Positions 18,467 through 28,087 of a stretch of DNA of 56,986 nucleotides are shown piece after piece. Below the pieces are notes generated by a model. It made no database searches and had not been told where the DNA came from. It saw only the letters and a list, made by a program, of their open reading frames with translations. Both the position numbers and the translations under genes were made by a program. Source of the stretch: Psychrobacillus vulpis (GTDB lineage Bacteria > Bacillota > Bacilli > Bacillales_A > Planococcaceae); the NCBI RefSeq assembly GCF_006861825.1, contig NZ_VDGI01000009.1:1-56986 (forward strand). The letters run 5' to 3'. How positions within the stretch are numbered: the stretch's first letter is position 1; each line of letters starts with the position of its first letter.

Positions 18467-19708
18467 CTAGGAATTCACAGAAACTACTTTACCCTGTTTA
18501 CCTTCTTTACGTTCTTTAGCGTACTCCGCAGTAGCTGTGAACAGTACGTCAGAAGATGAATTCAGTGCAGTTTCACAAGAATCTTGAATAACACCGATGA
18601 TAAAACCAACACCTACAACTTGCATTGCAATATCAGCTGGAACTCCAAATAAATTACATGCTAGTGGGATAAGTAAAAGTGATCCACCTGCAACACCTGA
18701 TGCACCTGCTGCAGAGACAGCTGCTACAACAGTAAGCAGAAGTGCAGTCACAAAATCAACTTCAATACCAAGCGTATTTACTGTTGCAAGAGTTAGCACA
18801 GCAATTGTAACGGCTGCACCGGCCATATTAATAGTAGCACCTAAAGGGATTGACACTGCATAAGTATCCTCATCTAAGCCTAGTTTTTCACATAATTTCA
18901 TATTTACCGGAATATTTGCAGCTGAACTACGTGTAAAGAATGCATAAATACCACTTTCTCTTAAAACCATGAAAACAAGTGGATAAGGATTTTTTCGCGT
19001 ATAGATGAATACGATTAACGGATTCACTACAAGTGCGATAAACAACATACATCCAACTAAAATTAAAATTAATCTACCGTAATCAAGTAAAGCAGAAAGA
19101 CCACTTGTTACAATTGCACTAAAAACAAGCCCCATAATACCAAGCGGTGCTAAATTAATCACCCATTGTACTACTTTAGTGATTGCATCCGAAAAATTAC
19201 CTAACATGTCTTTCGTATTTTGATTCGCATTTTTTAATGCAATCCCAAGAACGATTGCCCACATTAATATACCTAGATAGTTAGCATTTATGATTGCAGC
19301 AACTGGATTGGAAACTAAGTTAAATAGTAATGTTTGAAGAACTTCCAGAATACCTTCTGGTGGAGAGACGTCTTCTGCTCCTGTTGTCAATGTTAATGTA
19401 ACTGGGAACATAAAGCTTGCAACTACAGCAACAGCCCCAGCTAGGAATGTACCAATACCATAAAGACCAAGAATCGATTTCATATTCGTTTTCTTGCCCT
19501 TTTTATGTACGGCAATCGCATGCATTACTATGAATAATACTAATATTGGTGCAACTGCCTTTAATGCACCGACAAATAAAGATCCGAAAATGGAGACCCA
19601 ACTTGCGGCTTTAGGAACCGTTAAAGCTAAAATAAGACCTACAATAATACCAATCATAATCCTTTTTACTAAGCTCATTTGATTCCATTTAACAAATAAA
19701 TTTTTCAT
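18467..19708 (-). CDS. sstT: Serine/threonine:sodium symporter (SstT family)
   Basis: A 413-residue DAACS-family symporter, importing serine and threonine with sodium. The N-terminus ([18 protein letters not shown]), the re-entrant-loop serine-rich [19 protein letters not shown] and [17 protein letters not shown], and the C-terminal [16 protein letters not shown] and [20 protein letters not shown] are all typical of SstT. I start at the ATG at 19708, since GGGGGA lies ten bases upstream; the TTG five codons earlier overlaps that site. Single gene with its own terminator. Confidence 0.93.
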   Translation of the reverse strand: MKNLFVKWNQMSLVKRIMIGIIVGLILALTVPKAASWVSIFGSLFVGALKAVAPILVLFIVMHAIAVHKKGKKTNMKSILGLYGIGTFLAGAVAVVASFMFPVTLTLTTGAEDVSPPEGILEVLQTLLFNLVSNPVAAIINANYLGILMWAIVLGIALKNANQNTKDMLGNFSDAITKVVQWVINLAPLGIMGLVFSAIVTSGLSALLDYGRLILILVGCMLFIALVVNPLIVFIYTRKNPYPLVFMVLRESGIYAFFTRSSAANIPVNMKLCEKLGLDEDTYAVSIPLGATINMAGAAVTIAVLTLATVNTLGIEVDFVTALLLTVVAAVSAAGASGVAGGSLLLIPLACNLFGVPADIAMQVVGVGFIIGVIQDSCETALNSSSDVLFTATAEYAKERKEGKQGKVVSVNS

Positions 19709-19908
19709 TCTACTATCCCCCAAAATTTTCTTAAAACTCCCATAATAAAAAAAATCACAATCACTTCTCCCCGATAAAATAATATGTACTTATTTTAACT
19801 TTAAGTAGACTGATATTTTATTCTAACACAAATTTTTAGAATTTTGTAATGGTTATTTATGTTAGAATACTTTTTACATGGAAAAGTTTGGGGTATTATA
19901 GAAACAAC

Positions 19909-19947
19909 AAAAAGCCACAATCACTGAATTATCTTCAGAATCTTAGT
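19909..19947. repeat. Decayed copy 4 of the hairpin family
   Basis: CAAAAAGCCACAATCACTGAA ... TTCAGAATCTTAGTG keeps the left arm and loop of the family, but the right arm no longer pairs well. No T-run remains. Confidence 0.55.
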
Positions 19948-20053
19948 GTGTGTCCCTGTGTCAGAGACAAACATGAAAATCATAACATTCACGTTTGTTT
20001 GAATTAACATGAATGTTTTTAACACAGGGTAGCTGTTTTAAATCTCGCTATAG

Positions 20054-20575
20054 TTGTTAATTGGCATGTTAGCTATGACTACTCTGCTGACTCTGCCTTG
20101 TATATATGAATTGCTTTATTTTAGGCAGTCGAAGAAACAGCGAATAATTCAAGTAGCTAGCAAGAGGTTTCCAATTAATAAGAAAAGTACTTATAGAGCT
20201 ATCAAAGAGAGTAACTTTTTCATAAGAAGCTTTATTAAGCTAACTGTACTTAATCGTTTCCAGAGTGCTTTGGATCAGACTTTGGCTACACCAGTACCGA
20301 CGGATAATAATTAAATGAGCTGGAAGTGAGCGTTTTCACTTCCAGCTCCATCGTTTTCGGTAATCGTGTGGCGGTCGTCTATCCGTTAAACTCCTGCAAC
20401 TTTTAGGCACATGTTGCCTATGATTTTGTTAATGAGAGAATTAATTCTGTCCTATTCATAAAGGTGAGACCGAAGATACAATTTCGGTCGCTCTGTTGCT
20501 GCTTTATATGATGGACGCTTCTTAGTTTTCTTTTTCTTCTTCCTTAGTTTTCGCATCATTCATACTAGTAAAGGG
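20054..20575 (+). pseudogene. Eroded second copy of the RND 3' end and downstream region
   Basis: The first part reads LAMTTLLTLPCIYELLYFRQ, matching the RND C-terminus with a small deletion. The similarity continues beyond the stop through CGTTTCCAGAGTGCTTTGGA, the GAGCTGGAAGTGA hairpin (20317-20348), the GACCGAAGATACAATTTCGG hairpin (20467-20494), and into sequence like the 3' end of the DUF1801 gene (near 20550). It therefore duplicates about 8.62-9.12 kb. The remaining open frame (to 20314) is not a working gene. Confidence 0.85.
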
Positions 20576-20608
20576 ATATCTTTAGGAATCAAAAATTTTT
20601 AAGAAGAC

Positions 20609-22330
20609 TTATAACTTTGAATCGTATTTTTCTAGTATCTTCTTTTCTAAATCTCTAAAATTATTTTGACTTTTTAAAAATTCCCTATTGAGAACATTGT
20701 CTTCTAAATCGATTACTAAATAGAATAATCCTAAATCATCCAAAAACTCAATCAAGGTGTTTTTCCTATTTCCATACTCATGAATCCAAGCAAACCCTTC
20801 ACTATTTAAGAAAATTGTTGGTTCAATATAGTCATTTGAAACAAAAATATTACAATGATACGACAAGTAATTGATATTTGCTGAACCTGTATCAGAATCT
20901 ATTTTTTCTGTTTCCTGTTTGCATATACAAATGAAATCTATACAATCTATCCAAGCCTCAATATAATATAACCAATCTTTTAACTCGGGTGTATCTATCT
21001 CTAAAATATTATACTTATGAAGCTTTTTAAATGAATTGTAATATAGTTTTTTTGGTTGATGATATTTTTTTATTTCTTCTCTCAAAATCGAATTATCAGG
21101 CAATATTATTTTTTCGTAATCATTTAAATTAATTACTTCATGTATTAATCTACTGATAACCGAACACAAAATAGTGTTTTCACTGTAGTTTTCGCTTATT
21201 TTTTCTAACTCATTTTTACTAAGTGGACCAACCATTATAAAAGTATCTATTACCTCGTATAAAAAATCCTTAACAAAGTCTTTAATTAAGTCCGGCAAGT
21301 TAGCTATATATGGAATATTCATGAAATAATTAAATAATAAAAAACACTTCAAGGAATCTGTTTGTTTATAAATATGATATCTATTTTTATTATATAATTG
21401 TAAATTAATCAGTTTTCTGTAATTGCCTCTTGTGTTATAGAAAGCTTCGCGTAATTGATTTACTGAAATGTCTGTATCCATTCTTGAAGCAATTATCAAA
21501 AATTCCGGCCATTCCAGATTAGATATATATATATTTTCTCGAATTATAGATTCCATTAATGAATTATTATACTGTAAATCTATACATTTTTCCTTGTCTA
21601 TTATAAAGAAGAATGACAAGTCAGCTTCCAGAAAAAGCATTTTATTTTCTAATACGAAGCTATTAAAACTAAGATTATCCATTTTATCTAATTCATCAAT
21701 AATGAAAAAAACTTTATAGTAATTGGAGATTAGATTTAAAATTTTGATTAGTTTATTTTGTATATCGTCTTTATAAAAATTTTTTGTTTTAATAATTTTT
21801 GTTTGAAATAAATCCTTATCTTTTTCAGATCTGCTTTCTGAAATACTTCCATTAAAATTAAATATTTCAACAAATGGGATTTTAATTTTAAATCCCGCTT
21901 GGTCCTTAGATTCTTGGGAGACTAAGTGTTCTTTATTGATTATTTCTTCATGTATAACATTAAAGAAAATCTCATATTTTAAAGATTTTATAAGAGATAT
22001 AATTTCAGATTTTGTATTTTCATCAATTTTTTCAGAATCTAAATTTATATTTTCCACATATGTAAACACATCTCTAAAAAAATTATTGTTATTTTTAGTT
22101 AAGTTAAATTTGAAAAAAAGGTAATCTTTTTTATCTTTAAATTTATTTAGATAATAATTTATTATAGTAGACTTACCCACACCTCTATTTCCAGACAGTA
22201 CTGTTAGCCCAGGTATACAATTAATAATTATTTCTTCTATTCTATTCACTTTCTGAAAGTAATTCGGTGAAAATAAAGTGAATTTAAGTTGTTCATCGCT
22301 TAATGCTTTGATTGTATAATTCCTTTTCAT
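20609..22330 (-). CDS. Orphan P-loop ATPase (AAA/STAND-like), unknown role
   Basis: A 573-residue ATPase. Walker A is GNRGVGKS (residues 47-54) and Walker B is FFIIDELDK (208-216), so the first 300 residues form an AAA- or KAP-like NTPase core. The rest is helical with no domain I recognise. The composition is very AT-rich and lysine/asparagine-rich, unlike the transporter genes to the left, suggesting transfer. The ATG at 22330 has AGGGGGAAAAG upstream, whereas the frame continues 15 codons further. It stands alone beside the attachment-like sequence at 22.7 kb, so a single-gene defence role is possible but unproven. Confidence 0.8.
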   Translation of the reverse strand: MKRNYTIKALSDEQLKFTLFSPNYFQKVNRIEEIIINCIPGLTVLSGNRGVGKSTIINYYLNKFKDKKDYLFFKFNLTKNNNNFFRDVFTYVENINLDSEKIDENTKSEIISLIKSLKYEIFFNVIHEEIINKEHLVSQESKDQAGFKIKIPFVEIFNFNGSISESRSEKDKDLFQTKIIKTKNFYKDDIQNKLIKILNLISNYYKVFFIIDELDKMDNLSFNSFVLENKMLFLEADLSFFFIIDKEKCIDLQYNNSLMESIIRENIYISNLEWPEFLIIASRMDTDISVNQLREAFYNTRGNYRKLINLQLYNKNRYHIYKQTDSLKCFLLFNYFMNIPYIANLPDLIKDFVKDFLYEVIDTFIMVGPLSKNELEKISENYSENTILCSVISRLIHEVINLNDYEKIILPDNSILREEIKKYHQPKKLYYNSFKKLHKYNILEIDTPELKDWLYYIEAWIDCIDFICICKQETEKIDSDTGSANINYLSYHCNIFVSNDYIEPTIFLNSEGFAWIHEYGNRKNTLIEFLDDLGLFYLVIDLEDNVLNREFLKSQNNFRDLEKKILEKYDSKL

Positions 22331-22625
22331 AAACTTTTCCCCCTTGTATTTTGATGAAAGCTTGTACCTTAGCAATAGATTTCATAATTCTCTTACCCTC
22401 CAATATACAATAATTATTGGATATTACTTAGCTAATTTTTCTAAGTAGAGTGGGGATTATTTATTTTTTTAAGATAGGACATAATTGCTGGTTAGGATCC
22501 TAACTTTCTAACCTTTTAATTTCAGACTGTTGAATTCTTTTATTTGATAAACTTCTCCTCTTATTAGCACAAATCAGATTAGAGAACTTAATCTTGATAA
22601 AGGATAAAACATCCTAAATAAAAAT

Positions 22626-22661
22626 AAAACATAAACTTTCCAAAAGGAAAATTTATGCTTT
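22626..22661. terminator. Hairpin left of the island edge
   Basis: AAAACATAAACTTTCC pairs with GGAAAATTTATGCTTT around AAAA. It lies ten bases left of the attachment-like sequence. Confidence 0.6.
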
Positions 22662-22671
22662 ATGTCACTTT

Positions 22672-22722
22672 GATATGACTACGTTTCTCAGCCATTTAAA
22701 TATAGAGCGGCGGGACTTCAAC
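22672..22722 (-). repeat. Left attachment-like copy of the ssrA 3' end
   Basis: GATATGACTACGTTTCTCAG ... TATAGAGCGGCGGGACTTCA ACCC aligns with 50090-50141, which is the ssrA 3' end plus its outer flank, with roughly 85% identity over about 50 bp and two or three single-base gaps. Same orientation as ssrA. The pair defines a 27.4-kb segment. Confidence 0.7.
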
Positions 22723-22761
22723 CCAAGCCTCTCTAAAACGCTGTCATATAAAGGTTTCGAG

Positions 22762-22797
22762 GCGTTTTTCATGCTTTTTCCATGCGTTTTTCATGCC
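22762..22797. repeat. Short iterated repeats beside the attachment-like site
   Basis: GCGTTTTTCATGC, TTTTTCCATGC and GTTTTTCATGCC follow head-to-tail with a period of about 12. Iterated sites of this kind near an attachment core are often recombinase arm-binding sites; no recombinase gene is present. Confidence 0.5.
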
Positions 22798-23029
22798 CTT
22801 TTAATATCTCTGACCACTGTTTTGACTATGTTTTTAAAAATCTGCTTACGGAGACGAGAAATTTTATTGTAATGGAGTTTCACTCCATTGATATTAATAA
22901 ATAATTGCAGAAAAATTTGTATAAAAAGAATTCAATTCCTACCTATTTCTATCGTCTTCAAGGATATATTAAGATGAATAAACTTAGTTCTAATGATATC
23001 AGTACATTGCCTCTCCAACATATCCCTAT

Positions 23030-23794
23030 TTATTTTGAATTTTGTAATTTTTCTAAAAGTACCTGCGCATATTCTTCTATGCTTCTAAATACTGTTTGTT
23101 GGTCCAAATCAATACCATTTAAGATGATTTTTCTATGCGCTTTTAAAAATTCTATTTCAAATACTGGGTCAAAGGTTTCCAATTCAAGATAAAATTTGTA
23201 ACCAGCGAAGCTGAAATCAAAAGGTATTCGAATGATAGGTATGCTAGTATAAATGTAGTCTATTTCTTTATTTAATTGATATAATTCCTCAACTGATGAA
23301 GCATTTGCAAGACTTTCATAGAAATTCGTTGTATTTACAATTGGAATTTCTGTATTGATTTCAACATCTTTTCCTAAGTAATTATGTGAAAAAATTATGG
23401 CTTTTAGTGATGTAATTTCAGTTTGTACAGAGTATCTTTGTTTGATTAATTCCCAATTTTCTTGAATAGCAAATAACTGATCTGGCGCTTTTTTTAGAGC
23501 ATCTCTAAACTGATTATCCAGACTCTTAATTTCTGAATAAGAATTTGGATTAAAAAAATGTTTTACTTCAATATATAATACAAAACCATTATCATTATCT
23601 ACAATTAAAATATCTAATTCTCTTTTTTGTTTCTTTTTATTAGGTATAGGGAGATTAAAATTTGTTATTACAATTGACTCTGGATATTTTAACTTAATAA
23701 GTTGTTCAATAAGAGGTATTACTCTTTCTTTAAGCTTGTCTTTTATTCTTAAATACCGCTCGTTGTCGTATTTTCTTAAATTATTTAATAACAT
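23030..23794 (-). CDS. Predicted PD-(D/E)XK nuclease
   Basis: A 254-residue protein with a nuclease-like core. KKQKRELDILIVDNDNG then LYIEVKHF gives the arrangement D61...E76-x-K78 of PD-(D/E)XK enzymes, comparable to NERD-type nucleases. The C-terminal half (IPIIRIPFDFSFAGYKF onward) is unrecognised. The frame is open upstream of the first ATG without a better start, and no good ribosome binding site is seen, so translation may be coupled to the gene 38 bp upstream. Together they look like a two-gene module, possibly defensive. Confidence 0.7.
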   Translation of the reverse strand: MLLNNLRKYDNERYLRIKDKLKERVIPLIEQLIKLKYPESIVITNFNLPIPNKKKQKRELDILIVDNDNGFVLYIEVKHFFNPNSYSEIKSLDNQFRDALKKAPDQLFAIQENWELIKQRYSVQTEITSLKAIIFSHNYLGKDVEINTEIPIVNTTNFYESLANASSVEELYQLNKEIDYIYTSIPIIRIPFDFSFAGYKFYLELETFDPVFEIEFLKAHRKIILNGIDLDQQTVFRSIEEYAQVLLEKLQNSK

Positions 23795-23832
23795 AGTCTC
23801 ACTTGAATCATTTGATAATAATACGAGTGGAT

Positions 23833-24705
23833 TTAATAATAGATATCATCTTTTGTGCATATGACTGGTGAGTCTGAAAGATGAGATTTTGGAAATAGTC
23901 CATTCCCAATTGGTTTATATATTAAGTCATTGAGAACTTTTTCAACCATTTCTTTATCCTGAGAAATAGTGTATTCTACTAATTTTTCTCTACCATATGG
24001 AGATAATACCACCATTACTTTAGCCGGCTTTATTCTATTGAGATTAAAATCTTCTCTATATAGTCTAATAAAACGCCTCATAGCAGCGGAAGTAAAAAAT
24101 GATGAAATTCCTCCCCAATCTTGACGTGAATATGGCTCAAAATCATCATACATCATATTTTCGTTCCAAAAACTAAAATATCCCTCAGTTAATTCCCAAG
24201 CGGCTTCCTCAATTGGCTTTTTTTCTAACATCCCTGATGTCATCTGTAATGTATAGCTAAGTGACTTTTTCATTATATATTTCAAAAAAAATTCATATTG
24301 TCCACGGGGCAAATTATCTTGTTGAACAGTAATTGTTTTTTTTTCTTCGTTTATATTCATTCTTGTTTTGTTTGACCTTACAGCAGGAAAAACTTCACAC
24401 AACATTGAATACTCCATACCAAATATCAAGTTTTCAAAGCAAACCAAATATAAATTTTGATCAAAATTAAAATCAGTAGTATCCTCTTCCTTTAATTTTT
24501 TATAAGCAAGAAATGTATTATAACTTAATGAAAATACTATATGTTTCTCAACCTGTGAAAACCAAAGTTGATTTTTGATAATATAATCTATATAAACTAA
24601 GTTCATATGGTAAATATATTTATATCTAGGTATATTCTCATCTAATTTATTGTATAAATATTGATCTACCTCATCCTCAATTTGTTTTATTCGCTCATTG
24701 ATCAT
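23833..24705 (-). CDS. Protein of unknown function paired with the nuclease gene
   Basis: A 290-residue soluble-looking protein, AT-rich, led by AGGTAGG before an ATG. I recognise no domain. The middle has NEEKKTITVQQDNLPRGQYE, a WELTEGYFSFWNE segment and a C-terminal part with KVMVVLSPYGREKLVE. It is immediately followed by the PD-(D/E)XK gene in the same direction, so the two are probably one operon. A sensor or regulatory subunit is conceivable. Confidence 0.65.
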   Translation of the reverse strand: MINERIKQIEDEVDQYLYNKLDENIPRYKYIYHMNLVYIDYIIKNQLWFSQVEKHIVFSLSYNTFLAYKKLKEEDTTDFNFDQNLYLVCFENLIFGMEYSMLCEVFPAVRSNKTRMNINEEKKTITVQQDNLPRGQYEFFLKYIMKKSLSYTLQMTSGMLEKKPIEEAAWELTEGYFSFWNENMMYDDFEPYSRQDWGGISSFFTSAAMRRFIRLYREDFNLNRIKPAKVMVVLSPYGREKLVEYTISQDKEMVEKVLNDLIYKPIGNGLFPKSHLSDSPVICTKDDIYY

Positions 24706-24954
24706 ATTGCTACCTACCTTTTATCAATTATATTTAAATACATTAGAGTTTCTTTTTAAATTTAAACGCTCGATATTCATCCTTCTATGCAGAATAATTC
24801 GATAATGTTAAATTCGCACTACTTCTCTACTTTTCATCTGGAGCAAAATTAATGGGTTCATTGTTATAATAACTACATATGTTACCTTGTCAAAAATTTT
24901 TGGAGCTATAGCTTTAGGAAAGAAATTAAATCCATTATTCAATTGTTCTCATTT

Positions 24955-25255
24955 TTATTCAAATTCTTTAAAATTTCGTGAGTTACCTACCTTCTCTCTA
25001 GTATTTATAAGTAGTTTGTATGCAGACTCGGGTAGTGCGTGGAACTGTTCAGGCCCTATTATATGTGTAATCACTTTTAATGAATGTTAAAAAAGCATAT
25101 GAAGTTACCCACTCACTATCTTGGAGTTTAGACTTCATATGCTCTATTTTAATTCGTTCATCGAAATGTAAATAATTCTTTTGTTTATACTTTGACCATT
25201 CGATACTAGAAGAGCTAGGAAGGTAATTTAATGGTCGTGATCCCTTCCGTATCAT
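24955..25255 (-). pseudogene. Deletion remnant, possibly of an antiviral-type reverse transcriptase
   Basis: A strong AGGAGG leads an ATG at 25255 opening a frame with LHFDERI and WVTSYAFLTFI, a pattern that I associate with the N-termini of defence-type reverse transcriptases. From about 25075 the sense moves to another frame reading ITHIIGPEQFHALPESAYKL and ending at 24955 with KEFE, like a natural C-terminus. An internal deletion of most of the gene explains this. The family assignment is uncertain; that it is a remnant is more secure. Confidence 0.5.
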
Positions 25256-25748
25256 AACAGAGCAACCTCCTAGACTAATGTTGTATCATTTATTCATAAG
25301 AATAAATGCTCTGCTGACCACTATACTTTACTTTGTTAAAAGCGAAAGTCTTTAAAACACTCAATTATAATTACATTGTGGAGGTAATTACAACTGTGAT
25401 AAGTTTAACTGACTTGCCAGACCTGCAACTACTGTTACTGTATCTAGAAATCATATGACAGTTTGGTGAGGTTCTTAACGTTAAGAAACTTGCCAAGAAT
25501 GAAAGCTATCTCTCTCATAACTATTTTTAAGACTACTAAATTATATAATCTATACTAATTTTAGTCAATTTAACCTATTATAATATCTTCAGGTTTAATT
25601 AATAATTTTGGAAAGAGGGTTTTGAAGAGGCCTTTTCCATTAAATGAGCTCCACATGAACCCAAACTATTCAGAATTATAATAGTGCCTGTAATAGAAAT
25701 AAAGATGGTTCATTTGTCACGTTTGTATAAATATTGTTTACCAATCCA
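25256..25748. other. Intergenic stretch, no gene seen
   Basis: AT-rich sequence with stops in all frames. Nothing recognisable beyond the promoter region expected for the remnant gene at 25255. Confidence 0.4.
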
Positions 25749-26063
25749 TTAACACCCAATCAAATGGACGCCTTCAATCTTTCGTACCCGAATTTGTTTT
25801 TCAAGTTCTTTCCGTGCTTTCTTGTTTCCCAATATGCTTAAAGTTGTACTAAACCCACCATTATTAACATCCCGATACAATCCTTTAATTTTTCTCTTAA
25901 TATAGTTGGCCAAATAGAAAGTAATGGCATGACGTTCACACTCATACACTTTATTATTAATTAACCAATCCGCAAGACGCTCGACATGTATCTCGTCTAG
26001 CAAAAGGTAGAAACCCTCTAGGTACTTTGCTAACCCAATAATTGTGTTTACTTTCGCATTTGC
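25749..26063 (-). pseudogene. C-terminal fragment of an unknown protein
   Basis: The frame is open from 26063 to the stop at 25749 and reads as a plausible protein end (LANYIKRKIKGLYRDVNNGG, then RKIEGVHLIGC). It has no ribosome binding site, no ATG, and an in-frame TAG directly at its upstream end. The charged, helical composition is protein-like. Origin unknown. Confidence 0.4.
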
Positions 26064-26278
26064 CTACTTTGCACAACTAGCTCCCAATTGATCGTAATGC
26101 TCTTGTCCCTTATATTAACAAGCATAATATTTTATCAGAGCAATCGCTTCACTTTTTTCAACATTGAATTCGATTAAATCATTCTGTGCCCCCCTGAACC
26201 ATTAGGAGGGCACCGAAAAAATATAGAAAATATAAAAAACATGGCAGAAATTTGCTATTTTCATAATTCTATAAAAGT

Positions 26279-26322
26279 AAAAAGTCGATTTGTACCAAAA
26301 TTTTGGTACAAATCGACTTTTT
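26279..26322. terminator. Perfect 44-nt palindrome, probable bidirectional terminator
   Basis: AAAAAGTCGATTTGTACCAA AA is followed directly by its exact reverse complement, ending in CTTTTT, so 22 bp pair with no spare loop bases. A-rich and T-rich ends suit termination in both directions. No intact gene is adjacent. Confidence 0.65.
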
Positions 26323-26424
26323 CAGGTCCTCCCCATTAGTCCGAGGGAACATAAAATACTCTTCAACATCCAACTAAAATCTATTAACCCTATTGATATC
26401 AAGCTATTTTAACACTATTAACGC

Positions 26425-26481
26425 CATGCACTCCACATGTGTGGAGTGTATGTGGCAACACAAGGGATGTTGGTGGGTTTA
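26425..26481 (-). repeat. Gene-end repeat, copy A (rlmCD/rumA-like)
   Basis: The minus strand reads CCACATACACTCCACACATG then TGGAGTGCATGGCG, in one frame encoding HIHSTHVECMALIVLK followed by TAG. HVEC-type ends are typical of uracil-C5 RNA methyltransferases (RlmCD/RumA), a known integration target. Shared with four other copies at 30.45, 32.24, 35.17 and 37.59 kb. No methyltransferase body precedes it. Confidence 0.65.
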
Positions 26482-26785
26482 ATTATATAAAATCGGTTCC
26501 CATTAAGCGGAATCGAGTTTTTTTACTAATCGTCTACTGTTGCTTATCCAAGGATTATCTCCTTCCTTATAATAACTGGTAAAATACGTTTATTAACTTC
26601 AATTAGGTTCTAGATGGTTGATTCCTCGACAATTATTTTTACTTGCTATTGCTCTGTTTTAATATTTGGATGAAATGCTATTATCCAAGCTTCTTTGCAA
26701 TCGCTTAAATAACCTTTTTCAACTACATAGATATTCGAAGTTTATGTGCTTTGCAATAAAAGAAAGGTGGGAAAGTTCCTTGAAT
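26482..26785. other. Intergenic stretch, no gene seen
   Basis: No supported gene. Only the short repeat to the left and the terminator of the DUF5677 gene to the right are recognisable. Confidence 0.4.
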
Positions 26786-26828
26786 AAAAAACGTAACAGA
26801 ATCTGCCGAAGCTTAATCCGTTACGTTT
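26786..26828 (-). terminator. Terminator of the DUF5677 gene
   Basis: On the minus strand AAACGTAACGGATTAAGC ... GCAGATTCTGTTACGTTTTT forms a stem with a TTCG loop and ends in a T-run. It lies 38 bp past the gene's stop. Confidence 0.75.
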
Positions 26829-26865
26829 ATATGAACTATTACAAAGCTAAAAGACAAATATAGAA

Positions 26866-27978
26866 CTATCTTTCTTCGCGAAGACTAAGCTCATCATTAA
26901 TAATTTCTTCTTCAACCTTCTCAAATTCTTCAAAAATTTCATTCATGAACTTACCCAATGTTTTTATATATATTAAATTGTCTATTGAAGGGTCCGTATT
27001 AAGATACGTTACTATAGTCTCATACAAAGTAAATATTTCTAGTTGTCCAGGGATTCTTAATCCTAAATTACTTGGACCAAAAATATATGCTGGCGATTCC
27101 ATACCTTCCATGTCTATTGTACCTAAGCTAGCAAATGTACCTAAAGGGCTTGAGTGTATTTGATAGTTCGCTTTCTGATAAAAAGAAGTAGTTTCCTCAT
27201 GAACTCTTATATGATTTTCAAGATCTTTAAAGTAAATACGTCTTTTTAGGTTACTAAAAATTGGTCTTGCCCATTCGTAATCCCATCTAAATTTATCTCC
27301 ATATTTTTTAAGAACCTTATGGTAGTTAATTTTTAAATCATTATAATATGTATTTTCTGGGGTAGTTTTCCCATAGTTTCTAAGTTCTTTATACTCCTCT
27401 ATTATTGATGCATCATTAAATCTAGTTAAAAGCTCTTTCAAAATCCTTTCATCATCAGAACACTTTAAAAATAGCAACAGAATAATTTTTGATTCATGGG
27501 CTGTTCGCCAACGAGAGAGTGCAGCATCTGCAAAGCCCCCCTCTAAAAGATAAATTATTTCCTTTGCTAAAATAATCTGTTTTGCAAGTAACTTCATAAT
27601 TGTATAATATTTCAAAGTATGTTCGGAAGTATTCTCATCTAATATCTTAATTTCCTTTGATTTATTTATATCATTAGCACAAATTTCTTCAGTAATAATA
27701 ATAAACCCATTAAACAAAGCTAAAGGTTTTAACCATCGTTGTTTAATGCGTGATCTAAATTCGCAATGTAATAGCCTTTCCGATTCCAAAGGTTCATACA
27801 TATTATCTTTCAAAATTTGATAAAAACCCTCGGCAATATTATCGAATAAATCTTCATCAAGTGAATTTTCAATGGCCTGTAATAATATATCTTCAGACAA
27901 TTTCTTTCCTTCTCGTTCATATTGCTCAGATATATTTTCTACAGCTTTATTGAATAATTGTTCGAAAGTTAAATTCAT
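26866..27978 (-). CDS. DUF5677 family protein
   Basis: A 370-residue protein with the DUF5677 hallmark around residues 145-165 (LEGGFADAALSRWRTAHESK), followed by further helical blocks and a segment ANYQIHSSPLGTF near the C-terminus. The family is largely helical; members often occur in variable and defence-rich loci, with no established activity. The ATG has GGGGGG five bases upstream. It stands alone between copy A of the gene-end repeat and the membrane-protein module. Confidence 0.85.
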   Translation of the reverse strand: MNLTFEQLFNKAVENISEQYEREGKKLSEDILLQAIENSLDEDLFDNIAEGFYQILKDNMYEPLESERLLHCEFRSRIKQRWLKPLALFNGFIIITEEICANDINKSKEIKILDENTSEHTLKYYTIMKLLAKQIILAKEIIYLLEGGFADAALSRWRTAHESKIILLLFLKCSDDERILKELLTRFNDASIIEEYKELRNYGKTTPENTYYNDLKINYHKVLKKYGDKFRWDYEWARPIFSNLKRRIYFKDLENHIRVHEETTSFYQKANYQIHSSPLGTFASLGTIDMEGMESPAYIFGPSNLGLRIPGQLEIFTLYETIVTYLNTDPSIDNLIYIKTLGKFMNEIFEEFEKVEEEIINDELSLREER

Positions 27979-28087
27979 TATTTCCCCCCTGAATTTCTAT
28001 TAGTCTAAACTTATATCTTTGAATAACACTTCTAACCTTTTAATTGTAGTAGTACTTTACTATTGTATTTATCATAATTCTAATTCT

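Noticed and set aside
24887-25090. A 67-residue plus-strand protein
   Set aside because: It lies opposite the minus-strand remnant at 24955-25255 and has no ribosome binding site.
26666-26863. A 65-residue plus-strand protein
   Set aside because: It runs through the terminator of the DUF5677 gene and lacks a start signal.
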